A program made the translations under genes and the position numbers. The notes beneath the pieces were generated by a model. The model saw nothing but the letters and a program-made list of their open reading frames with translations, was not told where the DNA came from and did no database searches. Positions 8,069 to 34,869 of a DNA stretch of 64,000 nucleotides are shown here, piece by piece. Every line of letters starts with the position of its first letter. Within the stretch, counting starts at the first letter, position 1. This stretch comes from Xiphophorus maculatus (lineage: Eukaryota; Chordata; Actinopteri; Cyprinodontiformes; Poeciliidae), in assembly GCF_002775205.1 (NCBI RefSeq), contig NC_036456.1:20540968-20604967 (forward strand), in the 5' to 3' direction.

Positions 8069-10334
8069 CGGATGAAGGAGTCCAGTCTGGTTCCGAACAG
8101 CTCGCTGTCCAGAGGCTGGCAGGACGGAACCAGCGGGTTCTTCACCACCAGGTCCACATAGAGCTGCAACACAGACGGGTCGGTCAGAACCTGGAACTGG
8201 ACCAGAACCAGAACCGTTCTGGACCTGCCATCAGAACTGGACCAGAATTGTTCTGATATCTGCATTGGTCCCAACATAGAAAAACATTTCTAGATCAAGT
8301 ATCGATGACAGTGTGCTGGTCCATAAGGCTGATCTAGGAGGTCTAGTTCTATGCTTTGTGCCCCGCCACAATAAAAGCCCCAGACCTTCTGAATCAAGTT
8401 GTTTTATTTCTATGTTCAAAGCGTATCAGATAAATTTATAGCTACGCTTTTTGTGTTTCTATGATGTAAAGATCTTTGAACCTCCCTGATGCTGAAATGT
8501 GCTGCACTAATAAACTTGATTATTGATTATTACAGATATATCCCCTATATTTATGCACTTATCTAAACCATAATGAGACAAATTTAAGTATCTTGAAACA
8601 TTAAATTTTACTTTATTTTGAAAACCCGACACCCTTGATGTGTTTCCTTTCCTAACAGATGGTGTGGTTCCTTTACTGGTCATTTACAGCTTTATTGATT
8701 ATTAGTTTGAAGTTAGCACATGGCTAATTAGCCTGATCACATGACTCAGGCTACATGCTAACAGTTAGCAGTGAAAACATCCACCATGAAGAAACAAAAC
8801 AAGGCAGGATGAATTCAGTTCCTCAGGATGAGCTGCTGAACTTTTATTGTTTCAGAAAATGATTATGATCCACATCTTGCTAACGGCTCTACTCTGACTG
8901 AGCAGCGCTGACCAACTGCTTCTAAACACCTACAATAAAATAATTATGTCAGGTGAAAAAACATCATCCAACATGTTATAGTTATTGATTTATGCTTATT
9001 TGAGGAAATCATAGCTGAGCATTGATGAGACGTTCAGGAACAATTCGATTCCTCTGAACGGAGGGAAGTTTTTTGTTTTTGACACTTAGCCTGATTCTAC
9101 AGCTCCGTTTACTATTATCTTTATTTAAATCAAAGTTATTTAAATAACAATAGATAAATACAATTGATAGAAATGTGAGGATAATTTTCATATTTTATGT
9201 TGCAGAAGAGGATTTTTGTATCTTTGCAACATTTGAACAAATATTAATTTTAAATGTTTAAAGTCAATTTAGCACTATTTATTGGTATTGGCTCAATATC
9301 GGCAGATACCTCAGATATTGGATCAATATCAGCCAATACCTCAGATATTGGACCGGTATTGGAAGTGAATGCATCGGTGCATTTATTTAGAACCCAGACA
9401 GACTAAAACCTGATTCTCCTCCAGAACCAGAACCGGACTCTCTGTGTGTGTGCAGTCTTGTTTTTCTACAGTGTCAGGACCGTTGTTCCAACAAACACTA
9501 CACTGTGAGGACCGACTGGTCCTTATGGGGCCCACAACCCGGGACCATGGCCTGTTTTTGGGCTTTGGGTTCTTAAGTTTGGAACTGAGTTTATGGTTCA
9601 TGTCAGGATTAACAGGAAGACATACCTGTGTGTGTGTGTGTGTTTGTTTGTGTGTGTCTCCTACGTTACTGTAGATGTGCTGCTGTGTGTGTGTGTGTGT
9701 GTGTGTCTCCTACGTTACTGTAGATGTGCTGCTGTGTGTGTGTGTGTGTGTGTGTCTCCTACGTTACTGTAGATGTGCTGCTGTGTGTGTGTGTGTGTGT
9801 GTGTCTCCTACGTTACTGTAGATGTGCTGCTGTGTGTGTGTGTGTGTGTCTCCTACGTTGCTGTAGATGTGCTGCAGCGTGTCCCTGGCGTTGCTCACTG
9901 ACAGATCCGTGTTCATGACAAACTTCAGGCCGCTGGCCGTCTCGTAGTAATGGAGGCGGTACTTACTGGTCTGGAAGGACAGGAAGCCGTCCTTCCTTGG
10001 GATGTGCTAAGGACCGTAGCAGGACAGAAGGACAAACTGGTAACCTGGCAACCAGGCAGCTAATGAAGGATACATGTCCTGAGGAGACATCTTGCTGACA
10101 AAAGACCTAATGGAGAACAGCATCCCGTACATCAGCTTGAACTCCTGCAGACACAGACACACACACACACACACAGACTAGTTACTGACTGGTTAATGCT
10201 GGTTCCTTATTAAGTTTGTTTCTGTGTGACGTCACCTCATCCTTAGAGATCCCCGCCTGCTTCTTCCGGTTCCATTCATTATAAAACAAGCAGCTCCCAT
10301 TCCGGTCAAATATGTATAGATTATGAACCGTCAT
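8035..10334 (-). CDS. trappc1: TRAPPC1, trafficking protein particle complex subunit 1
   Basis: Four coding exons on the minus strand: 10334-10236, 10144-10074, 9995-9857 and 8163-8035. Joined they give 145 residues, the same length as the human protein. The protein starts [13 protein letters not shown] and ends [13 protein letters not shown], which matches TRAPPC1 closely. The product is a small longin-fold core subunit of TRAPP, the tether and Rab1/Ypt1 exchange factor in ER-to-Golgi transport. The ATG follows an acceptor CAG directly, so there is a 5' UTR intron; its donor is at 10710/10711 (GAAG|GTAAAC). The last intron (8164-9856) is AT-rich and holds dispersed repeat fragments. Oddities: the donor end of exon 4 and the C-terminal codons are both tandemly duplicated in the adjoining non-coding DNA. 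The gene is head to head with psmb6. Confidence 0.95.
9283..9610. repeat. Dispersed repeat fragments in the trappc1 last intron
   Basis: 9283-9375 holds an iterated cagatattggatcaatatc-like segment typical of fish DNA-transposon remnants. 9470-9610 contains ctgtgaggaccgactggtcc and related text that recurs at 15920-16110 (gtggggaccgttttcctgac) and near 23335, marking a dispersed teleost repeat often flanked by GT microsatellites. No coding capacity is seen. Confidence 0.5.
9615..9876. repeat. GT microsatellite with tandem copies of a trappc1 splice-donor segment
   Basis: A 49-bp unit made of ctcctacgttactgtagatg, tgctgc and a GT run starts at 9658, 9707, 9756 and 9805, and the authentic exon edge starts at 9850. 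On the minus strand every unit carries the last bases of exon 4 plus the donor, as ATCTACAGTAAC|GTAGGAG. Confidence 0.9.
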
Positions 10335-10976
10335 CTGAAGCACAAATTCCCGGACAAACAACAACCAATCAATCAATAATCAATTAATCCTGCTAATAAA
10401 TAGTGACAATAACTCAAGCTATGCCGAATCAGCGATCTGCTTCTCCATGTTTACAGTATTTATTGCAGTAATTTTCTACCGTGTCTTCAAAGTTTTAAAT
10501 GTTGGAATCAAAATGTAAAGTTTTTTTTTAATGGAGTCTGGTTCACCGCGGCGGTCAGATGGAGTTTAAAAACCCAAAAAACTAATTAAAGTCCAGAATC
10601 CACACTAAACTTACAGACACATACAGTTAGAGAGATCCTGAGATTAGGAAAAAAAAAAAGTTAACGTTAAAACAACAACAATCTGACTTTTTGCATCGGG
10701 AACTGTTTACCTTCTTTTCCTGTCTCCGTCAGGACCTCACTGCGTAGCTGTTCGCTTACATGCCGGATTTATAGTTACGGGTATTTTTATTTATTTATTT
10801 TTAGTGTCTTTAGTTGTGTTTTTAAGCAGACCGTATATTATGGATAGTGAACTGCTTATCACTGTTTTCACTTCAGAGATTTCCACTTCAGTGCCTGCGT
10901 AAAATGAATTAAATCCCGGCGGTATTAACGGACACCTCCTCCTTTACTCAGTGTTGAGCTAAGTAAGAGTAAAAAA
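10335..10976. promoter_or_regulatory. trappc1 5' UTR intron and shared trappc1/psmb6 promoter region
   Basis: trappc1 (-) and psmb6 (+) start codons are 642 bp apart. The trappc1 5' UTR exon ends at 10711, and about 200-270 bp remain for a bidirectional promoter. No clear TATA box was seen. The arrangement suggests one shared housekeeping promoter; this is inference. Confidence 0.55.
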
Positions 10977-12696
10977 ATGGCGGCCGCAGCGTCTATGATG
11001 CCGATCTTCGGTCATCAGATTTCCTCGAAAAATGACCTGGTTCCGGACTGGAGCAGGGAGGAAGTCAGCACAGGGGTAGGTGCGGGGCTGGCGGGACCAG
11101 AGTGGACTGCATTCGGGTCGGTTCGGTTCTTGATGGAGTAATTTTAAATCAGAAATGTGTCGGAATGAGACAGCAGATATGCTGCAGCTAGCTGTAGCTA
11201 ACGTTAGCTCACGCTGGTTGATTAAAGATTAGAAAGTTAAATAAAGTTCAGAACTGATAATTGTTAATAAAAGTCTTTAGGGCCAAAAACATTAAATAAA
11301 GTTTCGAACCGGTCCGGGAGCAGAACTTCCGTCGGTCTGACCCGCTCAGTGGTTCTTTTATTATGTCGGAGGGATGCTAATGCTCCTGTTTCTATTGCCG
11401 GACAAAACGTATTTTAAAGCTAATGTGTCCGATAATGAGATGGTAAAATGAAAGTGAGTTTAACAGTGACATAAAAACATGCACTCTGTCCGATAATTGG
11501 CGCAGAACTTAGCTGTTGTAAAACGCACCTCAGTGGCAAAAAAAAGCGGTCGTCAGTTGATACTTCTATTATCGGACATCTCCTTTATGCGTCCCTGTGG
11601 TTTGATGGGGTGTCCGATAATTAACTGACTCAGTGAAGGTGACCAGAACCAGCTGAGGTCTGCTGAACAGAACCGTTCTGAGCTTATTGTGTGTGTTTCA
11701 GACCACCATCATGGCGGTGGAGTACGATGGAGGAGTGGTGATCGGAGCCGACTCCCGGACCACCACAGGGTGAGGACACCTTAGAGGTTACCATGGTTAC
11801 CTGTCCCCAGATAGACTCACCTGTGTGTCTCTCCCTCTCTCAGAGCTTACATCGCCAACAGAGTGACAGACAAACTGACCCGAATCCACGACAGGATCTA
11901 CTGCTGCAGGTCGGTCCTGGTGCCGCTGCAGGAGGATAGCCGGGGTTCTGGTTCTGGATTCTAGTTAGTCTCTCTGTGTGTTTCAGGTCTGGATCGGCTG
12001 CAGACACTCAGGCCATCGCTGAGGTTGTTTCCTACCAGCTGGGCTTCCACAGGTACCAGACCGGGTTTGTGAGCGCCGTGTGGTTCTGACAGGTGAAGGT
12101 CTAACTGTCCTCCTGTCCTCTCTGTCCCCCCACAGTGTGGAGCTGGACGAGCCCCCCCTGGTGGAGACAGCGGCCAACCTATTCAGAGCCAGCTGCTACC
12201 GGTACCGAGAGGAGCTGATGGCTGGGATCCTGGTGGCCGGCTGGGACCGCAGGAAGGGAGGACAGGTGGGATCACAGGGACACCCGGGGTCTCATAGCCC
12301 GGCTCTTATCCGGTTTTGACCCAGTCTAACCTGGTTCTGACCCGGTTCTGTCCTCCAGGTGTACTGTGTTCCCATTGGAGGAATGCTGGTCCGTCAGCCC
12401 GTGGCGGTGGGCGGCAGCGGCAGCACCTATGTCTACGGCTTCATGGACTCCAACTACAAACCGGGCCTGAACAAGGACCAGTGTCTGGAGCTGACTGCCT
12501 CAGGTAAGGTTGTCGCAGGGCATGCTGGGAGCTGGAGTCCTCAGGATCTGACATTGTGTGTGTTGCAGCTCTGTCTCTGGCCATGGAGAGGGACGGCTCC
12601 AGCGGCGGCGTCATCAGGCTGGCCTCCATCTCTGAGGACGGCGTGGAGCGGCGGGTCATTCTGGGAGACCAGCTGCCCCGGTTCTCCACTCACTGA
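10977..12696 (+). CDS. psmb6: PSMB6, proteasome subunit beta type-6 (beta1, caspase-like)
   Basis: Seven exons: 10977-11075, 11702-11769, 11844-11909, 11987-12052, 12136-12265, 12359-12503 and 12569-12696; 233 residues. The first exon is a 33-residue propeptide ending in Gly. The catalytic Thr1 ([11 protein letters not shown]) is the first codon of exon 2, so mature enzyme and propeptide are split exactly at the intron. Asp17, Lys33 and the GSGS motif are present. Thr31 and Arg45 ([14 protein letters not shown]) mark the constitutive, acidic-cleaving beta1 and not the immunoproteasome beta1i/LMP2, which has Phe31 and Leu45. It would work in the inner ring of the 20S proteasome. A polyadenylation signal lies at 12732. 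The gene is head to head with trappc1. A teleost psmb9/12-like paralogue is the main alternative but fits the residues less well. Confidence 0.92.
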
Positions 12697-12731
12697 GCGC
12701 GCTCACTTCCTCTGTTCGTGTTACATGTGTT

Positions 12732-12737
12732 AATAAA
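12732..12737 (+). terminator. Polyadenylation signal of psmb6
   Basis: AATAAA 36 bp after the stop codon, followed by GT-rich text (gtttcagtctgttcagtctg). Confidence 0.75.
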
Positions 12738-12774
12738 GGTTTCAGTCTGTTCAGTCTGTCCTGATCAATGTTAT

Positions 12775-12905
12775 CATGTTGATGCAATTCCTTTAGACTC
12801 CAGCAGGGGGAGCCAGTCTAACATGATGCAGTTCCCTAAGACTCCAGCAGGGGGAGCCAGTCTAACAAGATGCAGTTCCTTTAGACTCCAGCAGGGGGAG
12901 CCAGC
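12775..12905. repeat. Three-copy tandem repeat downstream of psmb6
   Basis: About 42-bp units containing gactccagcagggggagcca and then gtctaacatgatgcagttcc. The third unit is truncated. The rest of 12906-13750 has no recognisable exon on either strand. Confidence 0.85.
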
Positions 12906-13759
12906 TTCTCATTAATGGACCTGAGGTCTTGTTCCTCCTTCAGTCTAGCGGTTCATTCTCAGGCGTTAAACTCTTCCAGCCGCTTCTTCATGTGTTTTGG
13001 TTGGTTTTGGTGTTTTTGAACCAGCTGAGGTTCCCCACCATTGGACGGTCAGAGGAGGGGGCGGAGCTCCCACCTGCCACCTGTCTCAACTGCCTTCTCT
13101 CGCCTCTTTCACACCTCTGCCAACAAAGAGAGGACATCTGATCCCACTCCATTGTCCCCACAGGAGGAGGAGGAAGCTCTTTTGTTCCAGGTGTTCATGA
13201 TACTGAAGATGAAGATCTTTTACCTGCTGGGAGGAGATCCTGAGGGAAACGGAACCAGTAGAACCTGTACTGATGATTGGACTCCTGAGAACATCCTGAA
13301 CTTCAGGATCTATTGGCTCATAAAAAATTATTATTTTCACTGAAATAAAATAAAAACTAAGAGTTAAATCATATTAAAGAGAAATAATTCAGAATGATCT
13401 GACCTGACTGACGTCATTAGGCTGAAAGCCTGACGTTTCCGCCATGTTTTACACTGAAACATGTTATTAATGAACAGATTAAGATAATCGCAGCTCTTCC
13501 TCTTTAGTGCACGGAAGCCCTGCAGGTGTGACGTCACTCACCTGAAGTACAGATTAATATGTTATTAATACACACAGCTCAGTTTGGGTTGTTTAACTGT
13601 CTATAAAATAATATTATTAGAGAATGTGCTAATGATGGATTGAAGCAGATTTCTTCCTGAGTTTTTCCTTTTTAAAAATTAATCTAATATTCATTCATTG
13701 TTAATTAGTTTTGTTTTCTTTTTTTTATATAATTAAATATTTGATTTTATTTTCCTAAC

Positions 13760-14418
13760 GGTCATGCGCAGACCGGCACCTCTACATTCCTTCATGACGT
13801 ATCGGTCACCGGTAAGCCCCGCCCCTTTACAGACCAACAGGCTGCTCAGCCAATCACAGACCGTCATCGGGCATGTTGTGGGCGGGGCTTCATGTGAGGG
13901 TGGGGTCTGAAAAGTTTCAGCTTTGTCTGAAGTTTTTCTGGAAACTGGAAACTGGAAACCACTGGGGCAACTGGGAATACTGGGGAACGTTAGAGCCTTT
14001 CGGACTGGATTTACATCTGGAAAAGTTTCTCTTTATCCTCCAGCCGACCCACCGACTCCTCTCCGCTGCTCCGGCCGAACCTCTGGGCTCCGGTGCCGGT
14101 CTCAGAGTCCGCCGCAGCCCGCTGCGGTTCCCGGAGGAGAGCGAGACCAAGCGGGGAGCGGGGGATGGAGGGAGCCGGATGAAGGAGCGGGGCCTCGGCT
14201 TGGCTGTAGACCCGGACCCTCAGCCTCCATCTTGAAAAGTTTCTCTCCAACATTTAACTCGTCCTGTGCGGAGGATTCCCGCCGCTCCCGGACCGCCGTC
14301 TGAGCGCCAATGAGGCGGGCACGACCGGTCCTCCAGGAGCCCAGCTGACCTCCCGGACCGGGGACCCGTAGGACGGACCGAGCCGCTCCGGAGAGGAGGC
14401 GACTTCCAGCGGGGAGCC
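13760..14418 (+). promoter_or_regulatory. ephb4 promoter and GC-rich 5' UTR
   Basis: 13780-13890 has a cAMP-response-like TGACGT, two GC boxes (ccccgcccc, gggcggggc) and a CCAAT box (agccaatcac). It is followed by a GC-rich leader reaching the ATG at 14419. No TATA box is apparent. Assignment to ephb4 is by position. Confidence 0.55.
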
Positions 14419-28093
<13,675 letters not shown>

Positions 28094-28986
28094 CCAATCA
28101 CAGCGCAGCCACCATCAGCTCGGCTCTGGCGGCGCCGACTGGACCTGGAGACCAAAGTTCTGACCCGATACAAACCAGACATCCCAGTGGCGCTGATAGA
28201 CTCCGCCCTCCTGCCTGTTCTAGCCAATCACAGACCTTCTGTTGCCTTATTGATTAACTCTCAGGACTATTGCCAGCCAATCAGCTCCTCAGGAACACCT
28301 GGATCGACCAATCAGCAGCCAGCAGAGCCATGATAGAGAATAACTGCTTCTCTGATTGGACGCTGAGAGGATCTATCCTTCCTCAGGTTAAGCCCCGCCC
28401 TCTGACTGGGAGCAGGGTTCTGATTGGTTCTGAGGAGGACGGGAACTCCAGACCCGGAGAGTAAAACCCAGAACTGCTTCAGAACCAGATGGTGGTCCAA
28501 ACAGCTGGGGGGGACAGAACCAGGAAATACATCAGAGTGAGACCTCTTCACCCTGGATCTCTGTCAGGAAGGTTCTGGAGGACATCTGGACCTGCAGCCC
28601 GGTTCTGGAACAGAATAATAATAATGAATAATCCAACCAGAACCTCCAGACCAGCTCTGTCCGAGTTTCTGTGGATCTGGAACATTTTGGATCTCATGAA
28701 CAGAACCAGCAGCTGACTGGACTCTCAGATGGTTCTGATGGGTCCAGATCCTTCTAAATGACTGTAATCCCTCAGAACTGGTGGGAATGTTCTGACCCAA
28801 GCCCGGTCCAACTGTCTGGACCAGAACCAGCCATTTTTAACAGAACCTTGCAGCAGAATCTGAATGTTTTTATGATCCCAGAGGAACTGGACCTGCTGCA
28901 GGTTCTGGTTCTGGTTCATGTGATCATGTCTGTTAGAACCTCAGATCAACGTTTTGATACCGACCCACATTTATGTTTTATATGAA

Positions 28987-28992
28987 AATAAA
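28987..28992 (+). terminator. Candidate polyadenylation signal of ephb4
   Basis: AATAAA about 900 bp downstream of the stop codon. The 3' UTR between is rich in GGTTCTG/CAGAACC words. Confidence 0.5.
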
Positions 28993-29340
28993 AGATGGAA
29001 AACGGTTCTGGTGGTTCTGATGGTTCTGGTGGTTCTGAAGAAGCTGGTAGAACCGGGCCCAGAGAGCAGATCTGGACCCTCCAGAAAGATTCTCCAGGTT
29101 GACCTTTGACCCTCTACAGATTTAGATCCCCCAGCCTGTGGGATCCAGAATCTGCTCCTCCAGAACCAGAACCGGTCCTGGTACCGTGGATCGGTCCAGA
29201 ACCACAACCGGGTCTGAGTGGGTTGTGACTGGGACCGGCTTCTTCTAACAGAACCGCCTGGTTCTGAAGGTTTTTCAGTTTCAGATCCATTTTATTCTGA
29301 ACTTGAAGATTTTTATCAAAATATATTTTTATTGAATTAA

Positions 29341-29558
29341 CGGGTCTCATTCCGGTTCCACCTTAAATTGACGGGTCTCATTCCGGTTCCACCTTAAATT
29401 AACGGGTCTCATTCCGGTTCCACCTTAAATTAACGGGTCTCATTCCGGTTCCACCTTAAATTAACGGGTCTCATTCCGGTTCCACCTTAAATTGACGGGT
29501 CTCATTCCGGTTCCACCTTAAATTAACGGGCCGCGTTTCGTTCCACCTTAAACTGTGG
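29341..29558. repeat. 31-bp minisatellite
   Basis: Seven units of aacgggtctcattccggttc + caccttaaatt; the last is degenerate. It lies just past the ephb4 3' UTR. Confidence 0.95.
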
Positions 29559-29753
29559 AGCTCTGGATGTTATGAAATGTGGGGATGTTTTGGGTTGCCA
29601 TGGTGATAAGCTGCTGATGGCGACAATAAAAAAGAAACTAAGACTCCTGGTAAGCTACACCTGGTTCATTAGCATTAGCTACCATGTTACTGTGCTCTTT
29701 TTGTCTTCCTGTTCTCTGCTGATAATCACCTATGAATGCTAGCATGATGCTAA

Positions 29754-29905
29754 TGCTGCCATGTTAGCATGATGCAAAGCCGCTGTGGTTAGCATGATGC
29801 TAATGCTGCCATGTTAGCATGATGCAAAGCCGCTGTGGTTAGCATGATGCTAATGCTGCCATGTTAGCATGATGCAAAGCCGCTGTGGTTAGCATGACGC
29901 TAATG
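29754..29905. repeat. 50-bp tandem repeat (three copies)
   Basis: Units contain gttagcatgatgctaatgct and gttagcatgatgcaaagccg. Each unit looks like an older 25-bp duplication. Confidence 0.9.
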
Positions 29906-30009
29906 CTTCTGTTTCCTTCGTTTTGTTTCTGTTTCTGATCTTTTCGTTGGTTTTCTGTCTCAGACTTTGGTTCTGATCTGATAAATTTATGTTTTAACAG
30001 ATTTTAACT

Positions 30010-30245
30010 TCCTGTTTCCATCCATCCTCTTATCCAGGGTCGGGTCGTGGGGTCATCAGTCTAAGGAGGTCCAGTCTTCCCTCCAGCCTCTTGTTCCAGA
30101 TCCTCCCTGTGAATCTCAAGCCTTTTCCAGGCCAGCAGAGGAACATCGTCCCTCCAGCGTGTCCCGGTTTTCCCCTCCTCCCGGTGGGACCTGAACTCCT
30201 CACCAGGAGGCGTTCAGGAGGCGTCCTGACCAGATGCCCCTCTTC
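30010..30245 (-). mobile_element. Probable LINE-derived fragment
   Basis: Text such as cctcttatccagggtcgggt and ggaggcgtcctgaccagatg resembles a very common teleost retroposon tail and body. No open frame remains. Identification is from memory of similar sequence. Confidence 0.45.
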
Positions 30246-31925
30246 CTGTTTGTTTCCACAGTGATCAGCTGTTATTGATTAATGGTTTATTTTATTTAAT
30301 CTGCCTGTTTTTAGCTACTTTAACTTTTCGTGTTCCTGCTAATCCTGCAGAACCAGAAACCATCTGGGTCAGAACCGCTCAGAACTCTGTGGGTCCACTT
30401 CAATCACCACCGACACTCCCCGACATGCAGGGGTCAGAGGTCAGAGGGGTTACCGTGGTAACCAGAGTCTGAGCTCTCAGCTTCTCTTCAGGACCCAGAG
30501 CGGACCGGTTCTACAGAACCTTCTGCTGGTTCTGGTTCCTCCTTCAGGTGAGGCAGGAGAAGAACTGGGTCAGGCTAACTGGACCGGACCGGGTCTCTTC
30601 AGAACCTCCAGAACAGCCTCCTCCACTGAGCCAGTAAAGCCTCATCATGACCCGACCCGGCCCATCAATACCAGAACCAGAACCTGCTTCTCTGATTTGA
30701 ACACACAAACCGGGCCACATGTGGGTCAGACCAGAACCTGCAGTCAGGGTTCAGACTCCGGATCAGAACCAGAGGCTCAGCAGAGAGAACCTCCTGACTG
30801 GAGCTCCGGTCCAGTTCGGTTCGGTCCAGTTCGGTTCGGTTCCGTCTGCAGACTGAGAGTCTGAACCACGTTTCACTTTAATGAGGCGAGAAGGAAGAAA
30901 AACTGAGAAACAGGAGGATGGAGCTGAGAGGGAAGGTGTGTGTGTGTGTTTCTGTATCTCAGGTGGAGCCTCTGTGTGTTTATGGTTCCTACAGCAGCAG
31001 AAACTCTCTGGTGATCAGAGGACCAGCCTGATGCTGCAGCAGGTGATGCTGCAGCAGGTGATGATGATGATGCAGCAGGTGATGATGATGATGCAGCAGG
31101 TGATGATGATGCTGCAGCAGGTGATGCTGCAGTTCATCCAGCTGCTGATTTCTCCAGGAGTCGTGAGGAGAAAAGAAACTGCATGAATTTAGTTCTGCGG
31201 TTTGAATCTCTGAGGATGAAGATGATGAAGAGAAGCAAAGGATGATGGGAAATAAAACGCTGGTTTTCCTCTCAGGAAGAGAATCTGCTGGGATTTTATT
31301 CATACTTTTTATTTAAAATGGACACGGTCAGTTTTCATGCTGATATTCTCTGGCGGGTCCAACAGAACCAGCAGAATCTCACCTCTCTTGCTGCTCACTG
31401 GGACGCTGAGGTCCACCGGTACCGGTCCGGTTCTGCTGCAGGAAGGTTGTCGGCTGAACCAGAACAGATTTGACTCTAAGATCATTTAAAGAGAACCTTC
31501 AGCAAGTTGTCCTGACCCGACCCGGTACCGGTACCGGTACCGTAGTCCTTGTTCACATCAGCAGCTTCATGGTTCTGCATCAGGTCTGAACAGAACCCAA
31601 GAACCACAACAGAACCTAGAGGGTTCTGGAGCTGCTGAGGAGGAGCAGAACCTTCATCCTGTGGTTCTGGTCCGGTTTCATCACGCCGGGTCAGAGCAGC
31701 TGGTACCAGCTGGTTCTTCTGGGTCCTCAGAGACGTCGTGACCCACAATGACCTTTAGGTGACCTGTTCCTTATCCTACCTGCAGGGCACCCTCTGACCG
31801 TTGCCATGGAGACGGTCCGGACCGGCTGAAGATCACGATGATGTTGGTGTCTCTGTTGTCACTATGTACTGGTTCTGAGTCCTGGACAGATCCGAATCAC
31901 AAACAGAACCTCCCAGAGCTCCAGT

Positions 31926-31956
<31 letters not shown>

Positions 31957-32227
31957 TCCTGTAAAGTTCAGCTCGGTGATTATTTTTATTTCCTGACCCA
32001 GTTTCTGAAACATAAATCAAACATCTGGTGGTTCAGCCAATCAGATCTAATTAAACGGATTTATTTCATTTATGATCTTTAATTTCTCAACAGAAACATT
32101 TCAAGATGTTTTAGAGCCAGAATCAATAATCGATATTAAAAACTTCTCTCACTTTAACTGTAGCTGGTGGCGCCCCCTCTGGACAGAAAAGGTATTAATA
32201 ATTTCCCTGCTGGGATGAATAAAATAC

Positions 32228-32340
32228 TTCTATTTTATTCTATTCTATTTTATTCTATTCTATTTTATTCTATTTTATTTTATTCTATTTTATTCTATTC
32301 TATTTTATTCTATTCTATTCTATTCTATTTTATTCTATTA
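32228..32340. repeat. TTTTA/TTCTA microsatellite
   Basis: Pentanucleotide-like tattctattttattctattc repeats. Confidence 0.95.
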
Positions 32341-34803
32341 CAGAAACAAAGTTTCACTTCAGGGTTAAAAAATTAAATCCAGAAAAACTGAATAGAAACA
32401 AATTAAGAGATAGTTTTGGTTCAATTCAGGAAAAATTATTACAAACATTATAAACATTTAAGACAAAAGTTTTAAATGTTTTAATGTAGATTTATTATTA
32501 TTATTATTATTATTTGAACAAAGAAGCAGAAAAGTTTTTGATCTGGAGGTTCTGAAAGGATGAAAGTATTGATCAGCAGCATTGATCAGCAGTATTGATC
32601 AGCAGTATTGATCAGCAGCATTGATTGGCACCAATATCAGAAACATGAATGAAAATATTCAGGATGTTTTTATGAAACTCGTTCCTCAGTGTTTGTATTT
32701 TAATAACTTGGTTATGAATCATTTTTTTCATGTTTGGAGGTTAAATGTTCTGCTTGTGACAGAATTATGAAATATAATCTAAACCAGATTAAAATGCAGA
32801 GTTCAGATTATTATTTATCTGAAGTAAATCAGTTATTGATTATTGATCTGATATTAAAGTCAGAGGCTCTGGGGGTGTGAATACTTTTCAGTGGTTCTGT
32901 TGATCCGGACCCGACCGGACCTGCAGCTCAGCGCCGCTGCCTTGCTGAGAGGCTCAGGCAGGAATTTCACCCTTTGACCTGCTGACCTCTGACCACAGCT
33001 CAGGTCAAAGGTTTGGAACGAGCCAGAGGGCCGGGGTCAGAGGTCACGGCTGATTCCAGCTCATCTGATTGGTCGCTTCTGATGGGAAACAGGGTGTGTG
33101 AGTTCTTGGCACAAACACACAGAAACACACACACCCTGTGAGAACCAGAGCTCAGACGGTGTGATTGTGCTGCAGGTCTAAAACTTGTATATCATGTGAA
33201 CAGCTAAAACAGTGACTCTGACTCCTCCCCCTTCATGAATAATTAATGAGGTTGGCTAGTGGGCGGGGCTTCATGTCATGTGATGAACCTTCAGGTTTCT
33301 CACAGCAAATCAGAACCATGAAGCTGATCTGAGCTTCAGCAGCTCCATCAGGCGCCATCTTTAATCACCAGCTGGTCTGAGACGGTGCTGTTGGGTTCTG
33401 GTTCTGGTTCTGCTGAGCAAACCAGAACCAGAGAACCTGAGAGGTCTGAAGGGCAGCAGATCTTTAGTCCTGGAAATGTTCTGCAGGCCCACTCTGAAGG
33501 TTCAGGTCAGAGGTCAGCCTGATCTCTGGTTTACAAGTGGAACAACTGAAGGTGACTCTAGATCTATAACTCTAGATCTATAACTCTAGATCATTCCTCT
33601 CAGTAAGTTTTGTCTCATCCTCAAATTACTCAGTTCTGTGATTGGATAGGGTCAAAGGTCACCTGCTGACATCATGATGTAGAGCTGTGTATCATCTGAA
33701 CCTCTAATTAACACACATCGGTACTTTGACTGTTCCACAGTAACTAATCAGATTACCAGAACTGTTACCACACAGTTCGGTTCTGACCCAGTTACCCGTC
33801 CAGAACCTCTGGTTCTAGATCCAGAAAGTTTCAAGCAGCTTCTAGTTTCATATTTCTGGACTTTTCCTCTGGTATTTCCTCAGTTTGTTCTGGTTCTGTC
33901 CGGGTCCAGTCCCATTCCAGCAGAACCATTGGGCTGATGTTCTGATGTCACTTCCTGTTCGTGTCCCAGTCAGTCTGCAGCTTCCTGTGACCTCTGACCT
34001 CAGCATCCTGACCCAGTCAGGCTCTGCGGTTCGGGTCGGAACCACCAAGAATAAAACACTTTGATGGTAAATGATTTATTTTTCTGCTCTGCAGCAAATA
34101 AAAGATTATAAAATTTAATGAAACACAGAAAATAAAAACTCCTGAGGTTCTGAAACGGATCAGAACTTTTCCAGGACTTTTTAAATATAAAAAGATTTTA
34201 GTTTGTTTGTCTGGATCTTCTGAGATCAAACCGGTCCGATCCGGTATGATCCGGTTCATTCCGGTCCAAGGCGCTGGACACTTTGGACCCGGCCCACTGT
34301 GCTGGTAAAACAAAACAACAGAAATATATTCTAACATTTTTATTTATTAGTTTTATAAACAGAACCAAACATAAATTCTAGATGTTATAGATCTAAACCT
34401 ACCAGTCATAGATCTACTCCTCCTAGAAGTTCATCCTCTCTCTCTCAGAGGGAAATCCTTCAGCCTCCCTGCCGTCTCTATGGTAACCAGCTGTAAGGTC
34501 AGCGACCTCCGACCCCTCCCTCAGTCCCGCCTCTGTTCAGGCAGGAAGTGATGTCACTCTGACCTGCTGCAGCTTTCCTACGTTTCCCATGATGCCTTTC
34601 AGCCAGCAGGCGGGTTCTGATGGGTTCTGACCCAAAATCCCTCAGAGGCCAGAACAGAGGATGGAGGTGAGAATCATCATCATCACTAAAGCCCCGCCCA
34701 CCAGCGGGTGGATGATGGATCCCAGAACTCCCAGTACATTTCCTCCTCCAACATCTGGGAGCCGTTAGAGCAGGAATGAAGGAGGTTCAGCTGCTGCTCT
34801 GCT

Positions 34804-34821
34804 GCACACACACACACACCC

Positions 34822-34869
<48 letters not shown>

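Noticed and set aside
10977-12696. Immunoproteasome subunit psmb9 (LMP2), suggested by the nearby MHC genes
   Set aside because: Thr31 and Arg45 of the mature chain, and [18 protein letters not shown], fit the constitutive beta1 subunit.
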